A stretch of DNA of 64,000 bases from Ursus arctos (GCF_023065955.2 NW_026622886.1:11170001-11234000), one strand, 5' to 3'. Positions 1 through 10,374 are shown, numbered from the stretch's first letter. The notes: a model not told the origin generated them from the sequence alone. Numbers and translations are program-made.

Positions 1-130
1 GTGTATTCATGATCTTGATTGTGGTGCCGGTTTCACAAGTGTACAAATATGTCAAAACTTATCAAGTTATGCAGTTTGTTACATGTCAATTATACCTCAA
101 AAAAGCTGTAATGAAAAAAAATATATATAT
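1..130 (+). mobile_element. L1 3' end (old, truncated by window edge)
   Basis: The stretch has the typical terminus of an old mammalian L1: a 'tcaaaacttatcaa' segment, then 'tcaattatacctcaa' and an A-rich tail running into an AT microsatellite at about 118-137. It continues to the left of the window. Subfamily not determined; no coding capacity. Confidence 0.7.
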
Positions 131-1397
131 ATATACATATTGGCCTTTACTTGTTTGGGGCAACTCTTTGCAGCAGGAAAACTACTCTTGGATTCCATCA
201 TTTATAAATCTTACAAATGCTACACCATGACACATATGCGTGAACTACACGTATCCACCTGGATGAAGAAGCTATTTTTAGTTTCTTACATAAACGTCTT
301 CAGCATCAGGGGGACGTGTCATCAGTACCTTGACTTAATTATATTCTCTGAGGGTGGAACCTTCCCGTTTCCTCATACTGCATCTTATCCTGGCATTTTC
401 CTCGCTAAAATTTTACTGGCTTTATTAGGTTTGCACCAACTGGGTGGCCTGGCCTTTCCTCTTCTGGGCATTCGGTTCTGCTCCTAGGTCACGTGCTGCC
501 TGCGCCTGAGTGACTTTTTCTCAAAAGCTTTACACTGCTTGTGATTCCAATAACTGTTTAAATGACCAGCTCTTTCCTTATCAAGCGGCCGTGGCCTGTG
601 GCTCTGTGTCTTTTCAGTGGGCCAAGCCACTGCTGCACTGTCAGGCTGTGTGCCACACGAGAGGACAATGGGACAGGACCCTGTGGATCACCGGGCTGCA
701 TAAAGCCCGTGGACGGGAGTGGCTTCCTGTCGTAAAGAACAGTGTCTCCTGTGTCCCTCGTCTGCCCAGTGCAGTGAAATGTCTCGCAAGACGGTCAGGG
801 ACTTCCGGTCTCGGGTCGCACCTGCGAAGCCCCATCCCTAACCTCACCAAGACTGTGCACAGCCTGGACCTGGAGCTCTCCTTCTACACGTCATCCCTAA
901 TCTTCGAAACTCACCACCCTACCCTCAAAAGCGTTTGTAAAACACAAACATTAATAAAAGATCAAGTAGGAGGGCCTAATCAAGAAACAAGAAAACAAAC
1001 ACATGCAATAATTCACCATGTAATTCTCTCCTAACTTACAGGGTCTCTGTTTTGCAGTGTTTACAGTGGCAGCAGAGAGGCAGGTGGGGCAGCTGAGGCA
1101 CGGGGGGTGGGGGGGTGGGGGGTACATTCCTTTTTCTGTCTTAAATGTTCTCTCTGATTTTCTATTACACCTGTAGCATTTGTTGCTCCTGTAAGCCAGG
1201 CAGCAGCGGGTAAGGATGGCTGGGAGAGGTCATTTGGGAGGGAGCAGCTGATGTCATCAACCTGCTGTCCACCCCTACTGCCTCCCTCCCCCGGGGGATT
1301 CAGAGCTCACCATCTTCCAGCAGCCCTTGAATCGATGGCTGAGAATGGGCTCAACAGATGAACGGGCGCGACGCTTATACTCCCGCAGGGACTGGGG
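131..1397. other. Unassigned, largely unique sequence with a G-rich tract
   Basis: I recognise no gene or repeat. A 174-codon open frame at 510-1034 (+) has no recognisable domain and unremarkable composition, so I do not call it a gene. A G-run cluster lies at 1102-1122. The rest is mixed-composition mammalian DNA. Confidence 0.4.
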
Positions 1398-1785
1398 TGG
1401 TGAGTTTTCTGTGTCAACTTTGTGAGGCTACAGTCCTCATTATTGAATCAAACACTACTCTAAGTCTTGCTTGAAAGTATTTTGTAGGTGTGATTAAAGT
1501 GTATAATCAGTTTACTTCAAGGAAGGAAGTTATCCTAGATAATCTGGATGGGCCTGATTCAATCAGTTTAAAGGCTTTCAGAGCAGAATTGAGGCTCTCC
1601 CCAGGAAGGAGAAATGCTGCCTTGGACAGCGGCTTCCGCGCATGCCTGCCCTTCTCAAGGCCTGCCCTACAGATCTCACACTTGCCTAGGCAGTTCCCGT
1701 AACTGCTTAAGCCTGTTCCTTGCAATCAATCTTTTCACATGCATCTCCTGCTGGTTCTGTTTCTCTGGTGGAACGCTGATACAGG
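1398..1785 (+). mobile_element. MaLR (MLT1-type) solo LTR
   Basis: The left end reads like 'tggtgagttttctgtgtcaac'. The interior carries the family landmarks 'gataatctggatgggcctgatt' (split here by divergence) and the right end 'tggttctgtttctctgg...ctgatacag'. These are landmarks of a common eutherian MaLR LTR class. It is a solo LTR without adjacent internal sequence. Related copies occur at 19949-20350 (same strand) and 56641-57085 (opposite strand). Confidence 0.75.
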
Positions 1786-2194
1786 GGCCGAAGGACCTTT
1801 CACAAAATTGTGACTGGGGCTGCCCCACCAGTCTTTTATTGCAAATGCTAGCAGAGTGCAGACGTAAAATTGTACATATAATGTGTGCTTTTTGATTAAT
1901 CACAAATTCTCATAGAACTGAGTTCTGCAGAACCCTCCTTGAGAAGCTCTGGTTCATCTTTGTTGCAGACCACTCACCTGGACCTCCTTCACCATTCGGA
2001 GACAATACTCTTTCTGACACTGCATTTTCTCATTTGGAGTTCTTGATCTGAGCCATGCTTAGCAGACTGTCTTCAATAAGCAAGTCTCCCAGCTCTAGCT
2101 GATCCAGGGACTCCCTTACCCCATGGCCCTGCTCCCCTCACCCTTGTAAGCCAGTTCTCAAGAAGCGATCCATGCACCAAGCAGAAAACAAAGA

Positions 2195-2345
2195 TCTCCT
2201 TTCCTCCTGTGCAAAATGTACATAATGATACTTTTCCTACCCAACTTCATAGGACTGTCCTGAGAATCAAATGTGATAAAGGATTACTTTGAAAACTTAA
2301 AGTCATAAAGATGGAAGGATCATCATTATCTTTATAATTATCTTA
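2195..2345 (+). repeat. MIR SINE fragment
   Basis: Shows the MIR order 'tgcaaaatg...taatgata' followed by 'cataggactgtcctgagaatcaaatg', corresponding to the core and 3' part of MIR. Highly diverged and partial. Confidence 0.6.
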
Positions 2346-2539
2346 ATTATTATTATCACTCTACTAAACCCACCAATTACTCTCTTCCTGCTCACACCCC
2401 TTTCTAAGAGCATTTGCCTTCATCCAAAAAGGGAGTCCATGTTCAGCCCCTGCACAGTGGTGTAGACTGAAACATTTGGATTTCTTTAAAGAATTGGCCA
2501 TAGTTCTGCACTCAGTATTCTTGAAAAAGTTACTTTATA

Positions 2540-2640
2540 TCAGTTAGGGTTCACGGATTGTAAATTTCAGAAACCCCAAGCATCCTGATTTAAGAAAAAT
2601 AACTTATTGGTTCGTAAACTGAAAGTCTGTAGTCGACCAT
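2540..2640 (+). repeat. Fragment of an old eutherian interspersed repeat
   Basis: Contains a 'tttcagaaacccc...ttaagaaaaataacttattgg' pattern similar in layout to 18955-19330 and 26210-26620 in this window. I cannot name the family securely. It abuts the L1 piece that follows. Confidence 0.35.
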
Positions 2641-2659
2641 CACCACTAATGAGTACATA

Positions 2660-3249
2660 GTACTACAGGTCTTAGCCGATGCTATAAAGAAAGAAGGAAA
2701 TGGTGTAAAAATTGGAAGGGAAGAGATAAAACTGTCATCATTTACTTAGAAAAACCAAGGGGATCAACAGACACATTATTAGAATTTATAAGCAATGTTG
2801 CCTGATACAAGATTAGCCCATAAAAATCAATAGCATTTTTCTATACCAGCAATAAGTCAATAGAAGAAAATAAATTTAAGACACATATTTTTCCACATTT
2901 TAATGTCTCTGAAATTGGGATGCATCATACGTTTGAATAAATGCAGAAGCAAAAATAAGACACCATTCACAATAGTCACAGGTATTTTAAATGTCTTAGA
3001 AATAACAATGAATACTTAAGACCTCTATGGAGAAAATTTTAAAACTCTAATAAAAGATACAGAAGATGATCCAAAGAAGTGATTTTTTTGTGTTCTTGAT
3101 GGTGTGACTATTATAAAATTGTAAATTCTCCCCAAATTAACCTATAAATTCAATGCAATCCCGATGAAAATTCCATATAGATGTTTCAGAGGAACTCAGT
3201 AAAATTCTACATAAAGACCTCACTATGAAAAATAAAACTATAGAATTAA
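2660..3249 (+). mobile_element. L1 ORF2 C-terminal region fragment (decayed)
   Basis: The order matches L1 ORF2 after the polymerase core: 'caggtcttagcc', an A-rich 'aaagaaggaaatgg' stretch, 'aaaactgtcatcatttac', 'acaagattagcccat', 'ctataccagcaat', then 'ctccccaaattaacctataaattcaatgcaatcc'. Stop codons and indels break every frame. The expected 'tttgcagatgac' (FADD) segment is not intact. A Can-SINE is inserted at the right end. Confidence 0.75.
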
Positions 3250-3457
3250 TTTTTTTTAAGATTTATTTATTTGAGACAGAGAGCGTTGTGCACCTGCACG
3301 CACGCACAAGTAGGGGGCGGGCAGAGAGAAAGAATCTCAAGCAGACTCCTAGCTGAGCTCCGAGCCCAATGCAAGGCTCGATCCCATGACCCATGAGATC
3401 ATGACCTGAGCCGAGATCACGAGTCAGATGCTCAACCAACTGAGCCAATCACACCCC
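3250..3457 (-). mobile_element. Can-SINE (tRNA-Lys-derived), reverse orientation
   Basis: Starts with the T-run/'aagatttatttatttgag' tail and GA-rich body and ends with the tRNA-like head complement 'tcaaccaactgagccaatcac'. Direct repeats 'tagaattaattttttt' flank it (3241-3256 and from 3458), a clear target-site duplication inside the A/T-rich end of an L1 fragment. Confidence 0.9.
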
Positions 3458-3638
3458 TAGAATTAATTTTTTAAAATACAGAATATCACTGTGACATGGG
3501 CCAATGTTTCTCAACGATTTTCTATTATCACTTCCTAGGGAGGTTTTTTTAAACTTTTTTTTCTTTTCCTAATTATAACCCCCACCCTTACCCCCAGGGA
3601 AATTTTAATGCCACAGTTATACTGATTTTCTGTTTATA

Positions 3639-3678
3639 GTGTGTGTGTGTGTGTGTATACACACACATATATACCCAG

Positions 3679-3746
<68 letters not shown>

Positions 3747-3747
3747 C
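3639..3747. repeat. Compound (GT)n-(TA)n microsatellite
   Basis: A pure GT run at 3639-3656 is followed by 'acacacatatataccc' and a TA run of about 68 bp (3679-3747), interrupted by single C or G bases. The self-complementary TA tract could form a hairpin or cruciform. Tyr/Ile-rich open frames over it are artefacts of the dinucleotide. Confidence 0.95.
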
Positions 3748-3881
3748 TGTGCTTTAGATATAAAAGAATTAAGTTTTTTCATCCCCCAAGAAACAATTTT
3801 CTGCCTCTTGGGGTTGATCACTCCACCCACCCACTTAGAATGCATGTCTGCATAAGGTGAGGAGGAAATTAAAAAAAAAAA

Positions 3882-4053
3882 AATTCAGATCCATCAATTC
3901 CACTCCTGGATATGTACTCAAAGGAAACAAAATCAATATGTCAAAGAGAGAGCTACACCCCCATGTTCACTGCAGCATAAGTTACAATAGCCAAGACATG
4001 GAAACAATCTAGGTGTCCATCAACAGATGAATGGATTAAGTAAATGTGGTATA
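3882..4053 (+). mobile_element. L1 3' region, left part (split by Can-SINE)
   Basis: Contains 'caattccactcctggatatg', 'catgttcactgcagcataag', 'aatagccaagacatggaaac' and 'gtgtccatcaacagatgaatgg', the end of L1 ORF2. It continues after the SINE at 4184. The left junction is a poly(A)-like run at 3870-3882, so the copy is 5'-truncated. Confidence 0.85.
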
Positions 4054-4183
4054 GGGGCACCTGCGTGGCTCAGTTGGTTAAGCAGTTAAGCATCTGACTA
4101 CTGATCTCAGCTCAATTCTTGATCTCAGGGTCATGAGTTCAAGCCCCGAGTTGGGCTCCACACCTACTTAAAAAAAAAAAAAG
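4054..4183 (+). mobile_element. Short Can-SINE, forward
   Basis: The head 'ggggcacctgcgtggctcag' is followed by a duplicated 'agcagttaagcatctgac' segment, 'ccccgagttgggctccac' and a poly(A) of about 13 nt. The GA/CT-rich body is absent, giving a short form. Imperfect flanking repeats 'gtggtata' and 'gtagtata' mark insertion into the L1 tail. Confidence 0.88.
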
Positions 4184-4800
4184 TAGTATATATATTACAC
4201 ACACACACACACACATACACACACATACAATGGAATAATATTCAGCCATAAAAAGGAAGGGAACCCAGCCATTTGTGACAACAAGGATGGACCTTGAGGG
4301 CATTATGTAAAGTAAGATAAGTCAGACAGAGAAAGACAAGTATTGTATGACCTCAATTATATGTGGAATTTTAATAAAAAACAAAACTAAACCCAAACTC
4401 AGAAAAAAAGATCAGATTTGTGGTGATCGGAGATGGGGGAGGGGAGGGAGGGAGAGGAGGGATTAGATGAAAGTGTCAAAAGGTTCAAACGTGCAGTTAT
4501 AAGATAAATGAGTACTGGGGATGGGATGTAGTCCAGTTATAAGATAAATGAGTACTGGGGATGGGAGGTACAACATGACGACCACAGTGAGCACTGCTGT
4601 GTGCTAAGGAAATAAATCCTGAAAGTTCTCATCAGAAGTAAGTTCTTTCTTCCTTTTCTTTGTAACTATATGAGACGATGGGTATTAACTAACTGTGGTG
4701 ATCATTTCATAATATACGGAAGTCATATCATTATGCTGCACACCTTAAACTTACACAGTGTTTATGTCAACTATATCTCAATAGAAAAGAAAGAAAAAAA
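4184..4800 (+). mobile_element. L1 3' end, right part (3' UTR)
   Basis: Resumes the L1 after the SINE: an (AC)n patch at 4195-4229, then 'acaatggaataatattcagcc', 'ggatggaccttgagggcatt' and 'agtcagacagagaaagacaa', the end of ORF2, then a GGGA-rich 3' UTR stretch ending in an A-rich tail near 4800. It contains a 40-bp tandem duplication at 4494-4573. Confidence 0.85.
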
Positions 4801-4851
4801 TCAAAAGCAAGCACAGACCAATAAGGCAAAAGACTGATAGATTTGATGACC

Positions 4852-5347
4852 CTATTTGTTTCCTATTGCCGTCGTAACAAATTACCACAAATGCACTGAC
4901 TTCTACCAGCATTCATTTATTATCTCACAGTTCTCTTGGTCGGAAGTCCAGCGAGCTCAGCGGGCTACTTGGTGTAGGTTCCCCCCAGCCTGGCCTGGGC
5001 TCTTTTCTGGAAGCTCTGGAGGAGAATGTTTCTGGGCTCGTTTGAATTGTTGGCACAGTTCAGTTCCATGCAATTGTGGGACTGAGCTTTTCTTGCTGGC
5101 TGTCAGCTGGGCGGTCCTTCTCAGCTTCTAGAGGCCACATCCACCCTGGCCTCCTTCCTCTGTCTTTCAAACCAGCAACTTACAGTCAAGTCTGTCTCAT
5201 AACTGAAATCTCTCTGGCCTCTTATTTCATTTCTCCTCCTGTCTCCTTTTGACATCAGCCAGAGAAATGTCTCTGTTCTTAAGGACTCAAGTGTTTAGAC
5301 TGGGCACACCCAGATAATCCAGGATTATCTCCCTAGTTAGAGGTCTG
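4852..5347 (-). mobile_element. MLT-type LTR, left part (reverse), split by a second LTR
   Basis: Begins 'tgtttcctattgccgtcgtaacaaa' (reverse complement of the family 3' end) and proceeds to 'cagataatccaggattatctcc'. The same element resumes at 5716 with 'cataaccttaatcacatctgcaaag', so the LTR at 5348-5715 inserted into it. Solo LTR remnant. Confidence 0.7.
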
Positions 5348-5715
5348 TGCTAAGATCTGAATGTTTCTCTCCCCTGCTAATTTCACTGAAACCTAACCCC
5401 CAAGGTGATGGTCTTAGGAGGTAGGGTCATTGGGGGTGATTAGGTCAGGAGGGTGGAGCCTTCATGAATGGGATTAGTGCTCTTATAAAAGAGGTCCCTA
5501 GAGAGCTCCCTTGACCCTCCCTCCATGTGAGGTTACAGCTGGAAGGCGCCATCTTTGAACCAGAAAGTGGGCCTCACCAGGCACTAAATCTGCCAGGATC
5601 TTGGATTTCACAGCCTCCCATATTGTGAGAAATAGATTTCTTTTTATAAGAAAACAAATGCATAAGTCACCCCACCTATGGTACTTTGTTACGGCGGCCA
5701 GAATGGACTAACACA
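5348..5715 (+). mobile_element. MLT1A-like MaLR LTR nested in an older LTR
   Basis: Runs from a 'tgctaagatctgaatgtttc' left end through 'gggattagtgctcttataaaag' (TATA-like box) and 'ctccatgtgagg' to a 'ggactaacaca' right end. The internal order fits an MLT1A-type LTR, including an A+T-rich poly(A)-signal region near 5635. It divides the surrounding reverse-oriented LTR in two, so it is the younger of the pair. Confidence 0.75.
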
Positions 5716-5822
5716 GCCCATAACCTTAATCACATCTGCAAAGTCCTCCACAGCAGTACCTTGATTAGTGTCTGATAATCAGCATTGGGGGAAGGGACAT
5801 CTTTAGATTTCTGACTGCTACA
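5716..5822 (-). mobile_element. MLT-type LTR, right part (reverse)
   Basis: Continuation of the 4852-5347 element: 'ccttaatcacatctgcaaag' then 'ggggaagggacatcttta', matching the reverse of the LTR's 5' end. Confidence 0.65.
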
Positions 5823-5884
5823 ATGACATTAAAACTAAGGATTTCTGATTTACAAAGGGCATTGTGGGCAAAGGTAATGAACGG

Positions 5885-6560
5885 ATGAAAGAAGGGGAGA
5901 AATATTTTCAATTTCTGAAATCAACAAGGGTTAATATTTATAATAGCTATAATGTATTTATAATATATAAGGAATCCTTGCAAATCCAAAAGAAGAAATG
6001 TGCAAAGAGTATGAACAGGCAGTTTGTAGAAGAGGTAACCCGAAATACTTAAGGTGTCTGAAGAGACGCTCACAATCATTAGTAATCAGGGAAATGCCAA
6101 TTTTAAAATAGGAGATATTGCTTTTATTTGACTGGCAAATATTAGAAAACTGGATAATGCAAACACTGATGGGGAAATAGAGAGATAGGAACCTTCTGGC
6201 ACGGTTGTAGGGAGGGTAGACTGAGACACCCATTACCTGGAGAAGTCAGCCATTGCTTAGTCAAATTACTTAGCAATTCCACTGCTGATGTGATGACTCA
6301 AGGCAATTCTTACATAGCTCCATCAGGGGATACGTACAGCATGTTCACTGCGGTGCATTTTGTGGTAGAGGAATGGGTTTGTAAACTAGAGTAAATACAC
6401 ACCATGGAGAAGTATGCCATGATGAGAAGCAATGGACGGTATGGTACCCGTAGCATCACGTGTGGACCTTAAAAACACGGTACTCAGTAAAAAAGTGAAA
6501 GAAAGAATGAAACATAACAAAGGTCTTTGTGTAAATGAAAAATACAACAAAGGATATAAA
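5885..6560 (+). mobile_element. Old L1 (L1M/HAL1-like) 3' end
   Basis: Shows 'aagggttaatatttataat', 'tgaacaggcagtttgtagaagagg', 'cattagtaatcagggaaatgc', 'agcaattccactgctgatg', 'gcatgttcactgcggtgc' and 'taaatacacaccatggag', all landmarks of an ancient L1 C-terminal and 3' region. Heavily mutated, with no usable frame. The rightmost part grades into unassigned sequence. Confidence 0.75.
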
Positions 6561-7232
6561 GTTACGTTAACACAGGAGGATCACCGCCCACAGGAAGAGA
6601 CGGGGAAAGGAAGAAAGCTGTGGGAGTTACTGGAAATAAAGAAATAAATAGGAGATTTTTGAATCAAAGGCCTCGATCTGAGGCTTATGATCACCTCAGC
6701 TTTCTCCACGGATGTCCGCTTTTTTAAAAAGGTGGTAAATAAGAATGGTTTCAGGCACAGCCTCATCCAGGCCTCAGGCAATGTGACCGGGATCCAACTG
6801 TCTCGGGTTGGCTCTTCCCTCCGACTGGCTTGCGCAAAGGAAGTTTGATCAAATACAGCTTTCAAGGCACATGTGTGTTCTGCTTGATTGAATGTTTTTA
6901 TTTGCTAGGCCCTACTCAGAATGTTGAAAACCCAACATTCCTTAGTGGCTGCTCCTGCCTTAGTCATTGTAGCCCCGTGAACCCATTTGGATGGCGTTCA
7001 AGAAAGTCTCTGGCACGCCATTTTGAACAGCTGCGGTCACAGTTCTCAAGACCAGCCGTGTACACACTAATCCACAGAGAAAAACATCTGCACATGGTTA
7101 TAATCACCCCTGGACATGGTTATGATTTGATTAAGTACTTGAGATAAGCTTGTTTGGTTTTCTGACAAATAGAGAGGAAAGGATAAACTTTCATTACGTA
7201 AGGACCCTAGCTTAGTTGGAATGAAAGCATTA
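6561..7232. other. Unassigned sequence
   Basis: I see no gene or confidently named repeat. The 94- and 105-codon frames at 6581-6865 (-) and 6830-7147 (+) have no recognisable domain. Confidence 0.4.
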
Positions 7233-7429
7233 GGGATGCCTGGGTGGCTCAGTTGGTTAAGCATCTGCCCTTGGTTTGGGTTGTGATCCCAGGGTCATGG
7301 GATCAAGTCCCGTATCAGGCTCCTTGCTCGCAGGTGAGCCTGCTTCTACCCTCTGCCTGCCACCCACCCCCTGCTTGTGTTTTCTCTCTTCCCGACACAT
7401 AAATACATTAAGTTAAAAAAAAAAAACAA
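7233..7429 (+). mobile_element. Can-SINE, forward, full length
   Basis: The head 'gggatgcctgggtggctcag' (tRNA A-box region), then B-box-like 'gatcaagtccc', CT-rich body and poly(A) at 7415-7426. Target-site duplication 'gaatgaaagcatta' (7219-7232) and 'gaatgaaagcgtta' (7430-7443), with one mismatch in 14. Confidence 0.95.
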
Positions 7430-7644
7430 GAATGAAAGCGTTAAATGAAGGCTTTGCTCCACCAGTGTGATTTTTATTGGTGGTGGCGCTGGGGGAGACA
7501 CTTTCCAGCTTGCTGCCATTCGCCATGTGAATGAGCTCACCTTGGACCCCAGACAGTGGGGGAGAACCGGGCATTTGCAGCTCTGCCTCTCCCTTCACCT
7601 TGCACTCTGCACCCTGCTTCCATCACCGTCCCCGACGGCTGCAC

Positions 7645-8048
7645 AAACTCTTGGGGCTGCCGTAACCAGGGGGCTCGTTCTCTCACTCTTCAAGAGGCTG
7701 CACATCTGAAATCGAGGTACCTGCAGGACTGGTTCCTTCCGGGGGCTCTGAGGGAGAATCTGTCCCATGCCTCTCTCTCAACTTCCGGTCATTGCCAGAA
7801 ATCCTTGGTGTGTTTGTGGACTTGCAGATACTTCCCTCCAGTCTCTGTCTCCATCTTTACAGGAATTTCTTCTCTCTTGGTCTATGTTCTCTCCTCTTTT
7901 TATAAGGACAGCGGGGATTAGATTTGGGGCCCACACTAATCCGGTAAGGTCTCATCTTAACCAATTACATCCACAGAGACCTTAAGGTCGCATTCTGAGG
8001 TCCCAGGTGGACATGAATTTTAAGGGCACACTATTCAACCTGCTAATA
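7645..8048 (-). mobile_element. MLT-type LTR, reverse
   Basis: Contains 'ggggctgccgtaaccagg', 'tataaggacagcggggatta', 'cccacactaatccggtaaggtc', 'cattctgaggtccc' and 'gacatgaattttaaggg'. This is the reverse complement of the LTR class at 53722-54100 in this window. Divergent solo LTR. Confidence 0.65.
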
Positions 8049-9049
8049 GTGGCCTAGCCCTGCGTTTGCCCAGGCCTGGGTAGGTGATCTGTGAACGCAG
8101 GGGAATTAGTCTGATTCACCTAATGCAGAGGGAGGGGGGTGTGTATGGATTATGTGCCATTTGGTTGGATCTAGGCCACTCGATGATGGCCGCCTCATCA
8201 ATACCAAAGGTCAGAAGGGAGTTCTGATGCACCCCTGCGTTCTGCAAACAGCCATCCCCCTTCTGCTCTGGTGGGACTAAGTGGCAAAGAGCAGCAATTT
8301 GATTTGAGGCCTCTTTAAGACCCTGAGGTCCTCTGGGCTCCTCCCTGGCCATCCTGTGGAGAACAGTCCTCTTTCTCTAGCTTCCCTGGGTGGCTCTTTT
8401 ACGTTTAATTATGCAGCAACCAAGCCCAGCATGTGAGTAGAATGCCTAACCGACATCCGTACCCTGCAATTGAGAGGCGTATCCAAGGAGACTGACAGGT
8501 AAATGTGAACGTTATAAATCAAGATCTTGATGTTGCATTCTTAATGCCTTTTTCCTCTGAAAGAGCTTCTGTGCTCACCCCTCAGCAGACTTGGTAGGGG
8601 TGTAATTGAACCAAGGGCTGCACCTGAATCAGAATGTCATCCCTGTCTGCTTCCAGACCTAGGTGGGAAAGCAGCCTCCTATCCTGGGGGTGGGGGTGGG
8701 CATGGGAATAGATAAGGCGGCAGAGTGATGTCTGCAATCTTCCTTCGCAAGTGGCTTCACCTCACAAAGGCTACGGACACACCTCCAGCCAGGTCAGCCG
8801 TTCACAGCACCCGGGTCGTTCTTGAATGTGGTACTTTCCAGTTGGTTGGTAGAAGGTGCGAGCATGGCTGGGGCTTATGAGTCATTCGTAAAGATGTCAT
8901 CCCTCATGGCCTTTTTGAAGATGCGTCATGAGCTTTAAAACGATCTGTGGGTGAAAGGCACTCACATCCTCTACGGCAAACTGTTTTCTGTCTTTACATC
9001 CTGATGGTTCGTTTCCTTAGTCATTCCCTGCATAATTTTTGGAGCCTTG
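8049..9049. other. Unassigned, largely unique sequence
   Basis: No gene or clear repeat recognised. It contains a G-rich patch at about 8688-8704 and several short frames without recognisable domains. Confidence 0.4.
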
Positions 9050-9454
9050 TTTTGTTACCTGGCGCTGGACAACCAATCACCCCAAACTCAGTGGCTGCCA
9101 TGACAATCGTCATTTCATTGGCTCACAGACTGCAATGAGGCAGGGCTTTGCTGGGCAGCTTGGCACCGCTCTGTGTGGCATCTGCGGGGACAGCGCGGCC
9201 AGGCTCAAGGGTCCACTTCCGGGATGGGCTCCCACGGCTGTCGGGCTGGTGCAGGCTGTCGGCCCCTCTCCAGGTGCATCTCTCCTGGAAGGCAGCAGGG
9301 GCTTCCTCCCAGCATGCTGGCTGCGCTTCCAGAGCCAGGATCCCACGAGACGGGAAGCAGAAGATGCCAGCTTCTCAAGGCCTGAGAGCCAAAACTCCAC
9401 CACGGCCTATTGGTCAAGCGATCTCACAGCCCAGGTTCGAGAGAGGGGACATAG
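9050..9454 (-). repeat. MER/LTR-like repeat, left part (split by Can-SINE)
   Basis: Begins 'gttacctggcgctggacaacc', then 'caccccaaactcagtggctg', and ends '...gagaggggacatag'. It resumes at 9661. The related element at 27419-27965 has the same order (a 'taaccgattatccccaacctt' start and a 'gaggagagctacgg' end). The family is familiar but I cannot assign its exact name; orientation is by analogy with the MLT class and is uncertain. Confidence 0.5.
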
Positions 9455-9660
9455 AGGTGCCTGGGGGGCTCGGTCAGTGGAGCATCTGACTCTCGGTTTC
9501 AGCTCAGGTCATGATCTCAGGGTTGTGGGATCAAGCCCCATGTCGGGCTCCGTGCTCAGCAGCGGGTCTGCTGGAGATTCTCTCTCTCCCTCTCCCTCTG
9601 CTCCTTTTCCCCTGCCCCTCAAAATGAATGAATGAATGAATGAATGAATGAATTTTTAAA
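9455..9660 (+). mobile_element. Can-SINE, forward, with (AATG)n tail
   Basis: The head 'aggtgcctggggggctcgg' is followed by B-box-like 'gatcaagcccc', a CT-rich body, and an unusual tail where the normal AATAAA repeats are replaced by about seven AATG units (9623-9652). Flanked by 'gaggggacatag' (9443-9454) and 'gaggggacacag' (about 9664-9675), a 12-bp duplication with one mismatch. Confidence 0.92.
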
Positions 9661-9705
9661 GAAGAGGGGACACAGATCCACTTCTCAAGGGGAGGAGTAG
9701 CTCCT
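9661..9705 (-). repeat. MER/LTR-like repeat, right remnant
   Basis: Continues the element of 9050-9454 beyond the SINE ('cagatccacttctcaagggg' and a following GGAG-rich stretch). Confidence 0.45.
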
Positions 9706-9743
9706 GTACATCCCACTATATGCCAGGCACTGGGGAACCAGAA

Positions 9744-9830
9744 ATACTAGCCAACGTTGACTGAGTGCTTGCTATGTACCAGCATACACGTACTACCGCA
9801 TTTAAACCTTAAAAAAGCATGGCATAGTGT
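9744..9830 (-). repeat. MIR fragment, reverse
   Basis: 'actgagtgcttgctatgtacc' followed by 'accgcatttaaacctt' matches the reverse complement of the MIR 3' half. Confidence 0.5.
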
Positions 9831-10355
9831 GGAATAAGAGACCCCCAAAGATGCCCACATCTGAGGTCCCAGAACCTGTGTTACGTTACGTTACTAGTGA
9901 TTCTGTTATGTCAGGCGACGAGGGAGTTAAGGTTGCAGATGGAATTAAGGTTGTTAAGCAGCTGATTCTGAGGTAGAGAGGTTGTCCAGGCAGTCCCGAT
10001 GTACTCACAGGACCCTTCAAATGGGAAGAAGGAGGCAGGTGAGTCAGCGTCAGAGAAGAAGTGACAACGGTAGCAAGGTCAGGGGGACACGAGGTGATAA
10101 GGACCTGCCCTGCCCTCGGTGGCTTTGCAGACAGAGGAGGGGAGCCACAAACCAAGGCATGTTATGCTGTCTCTGGAAGCTGGAAAAGGTAAGAAAACCG
10201 AGTCTCCCTTAGAGCCTCCAGAAGGAGCGCACTCCTGCCTGCCTCTTGATCCTGCCGAGAGAGACCCATGTCAGCCTTCTAACCTCCAGATCTGTAAGGG
10301 AAAACAATGAAGTTGTCTGTGTTGTTTTATGTTCCTAAATTTGTGGTGACTGGTG
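9831..10355 (+). mobile_element. MLT-type LTR, forward, near full length
   Basis: In order: 'ggaataagagacccccaaagatg', 'ggaattaaggttgttaagcag', 'tcaaatgggaagaaggaggc', 'ctctggaagctggaaaagg', 'agagcctccagaagg' and 'gttgttttatgttcctaaatt', the landmarks of a common MaLR-like LTR that I know from memory. This is the longest single LTR in the window. A partial copy of the same class is at 33220-33415, and the reverse-oriented 4852-5822 element also belongs to it. Confidence 0.75.
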
Positions 10356-10374
10356 AGAGCAGTCAGAGGAAATG

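Noticed and set aside
510..1034. 174-codon plus-strand frame
   Set aside because: No domain, no repeats in the protein, and no sign of exon structure; consistent with chance.
3588..3860. Tyr/Ile-repeat frames
   Set aside because: They are translations of a TA/GT microsatellite.
7233..7300. tRNA-like sequences (here and at every Can-SINE head)
   Set aside because: These are the tRNA-Lys-derived promoter parts of SINEs, with no complete cloverleaf.
9039..9635. 198-codon open frame on the plus strand
   Set aside because: It reads through an MER-like repeat and then into a Can-SINE; the C-terminal residues are translated SINE.
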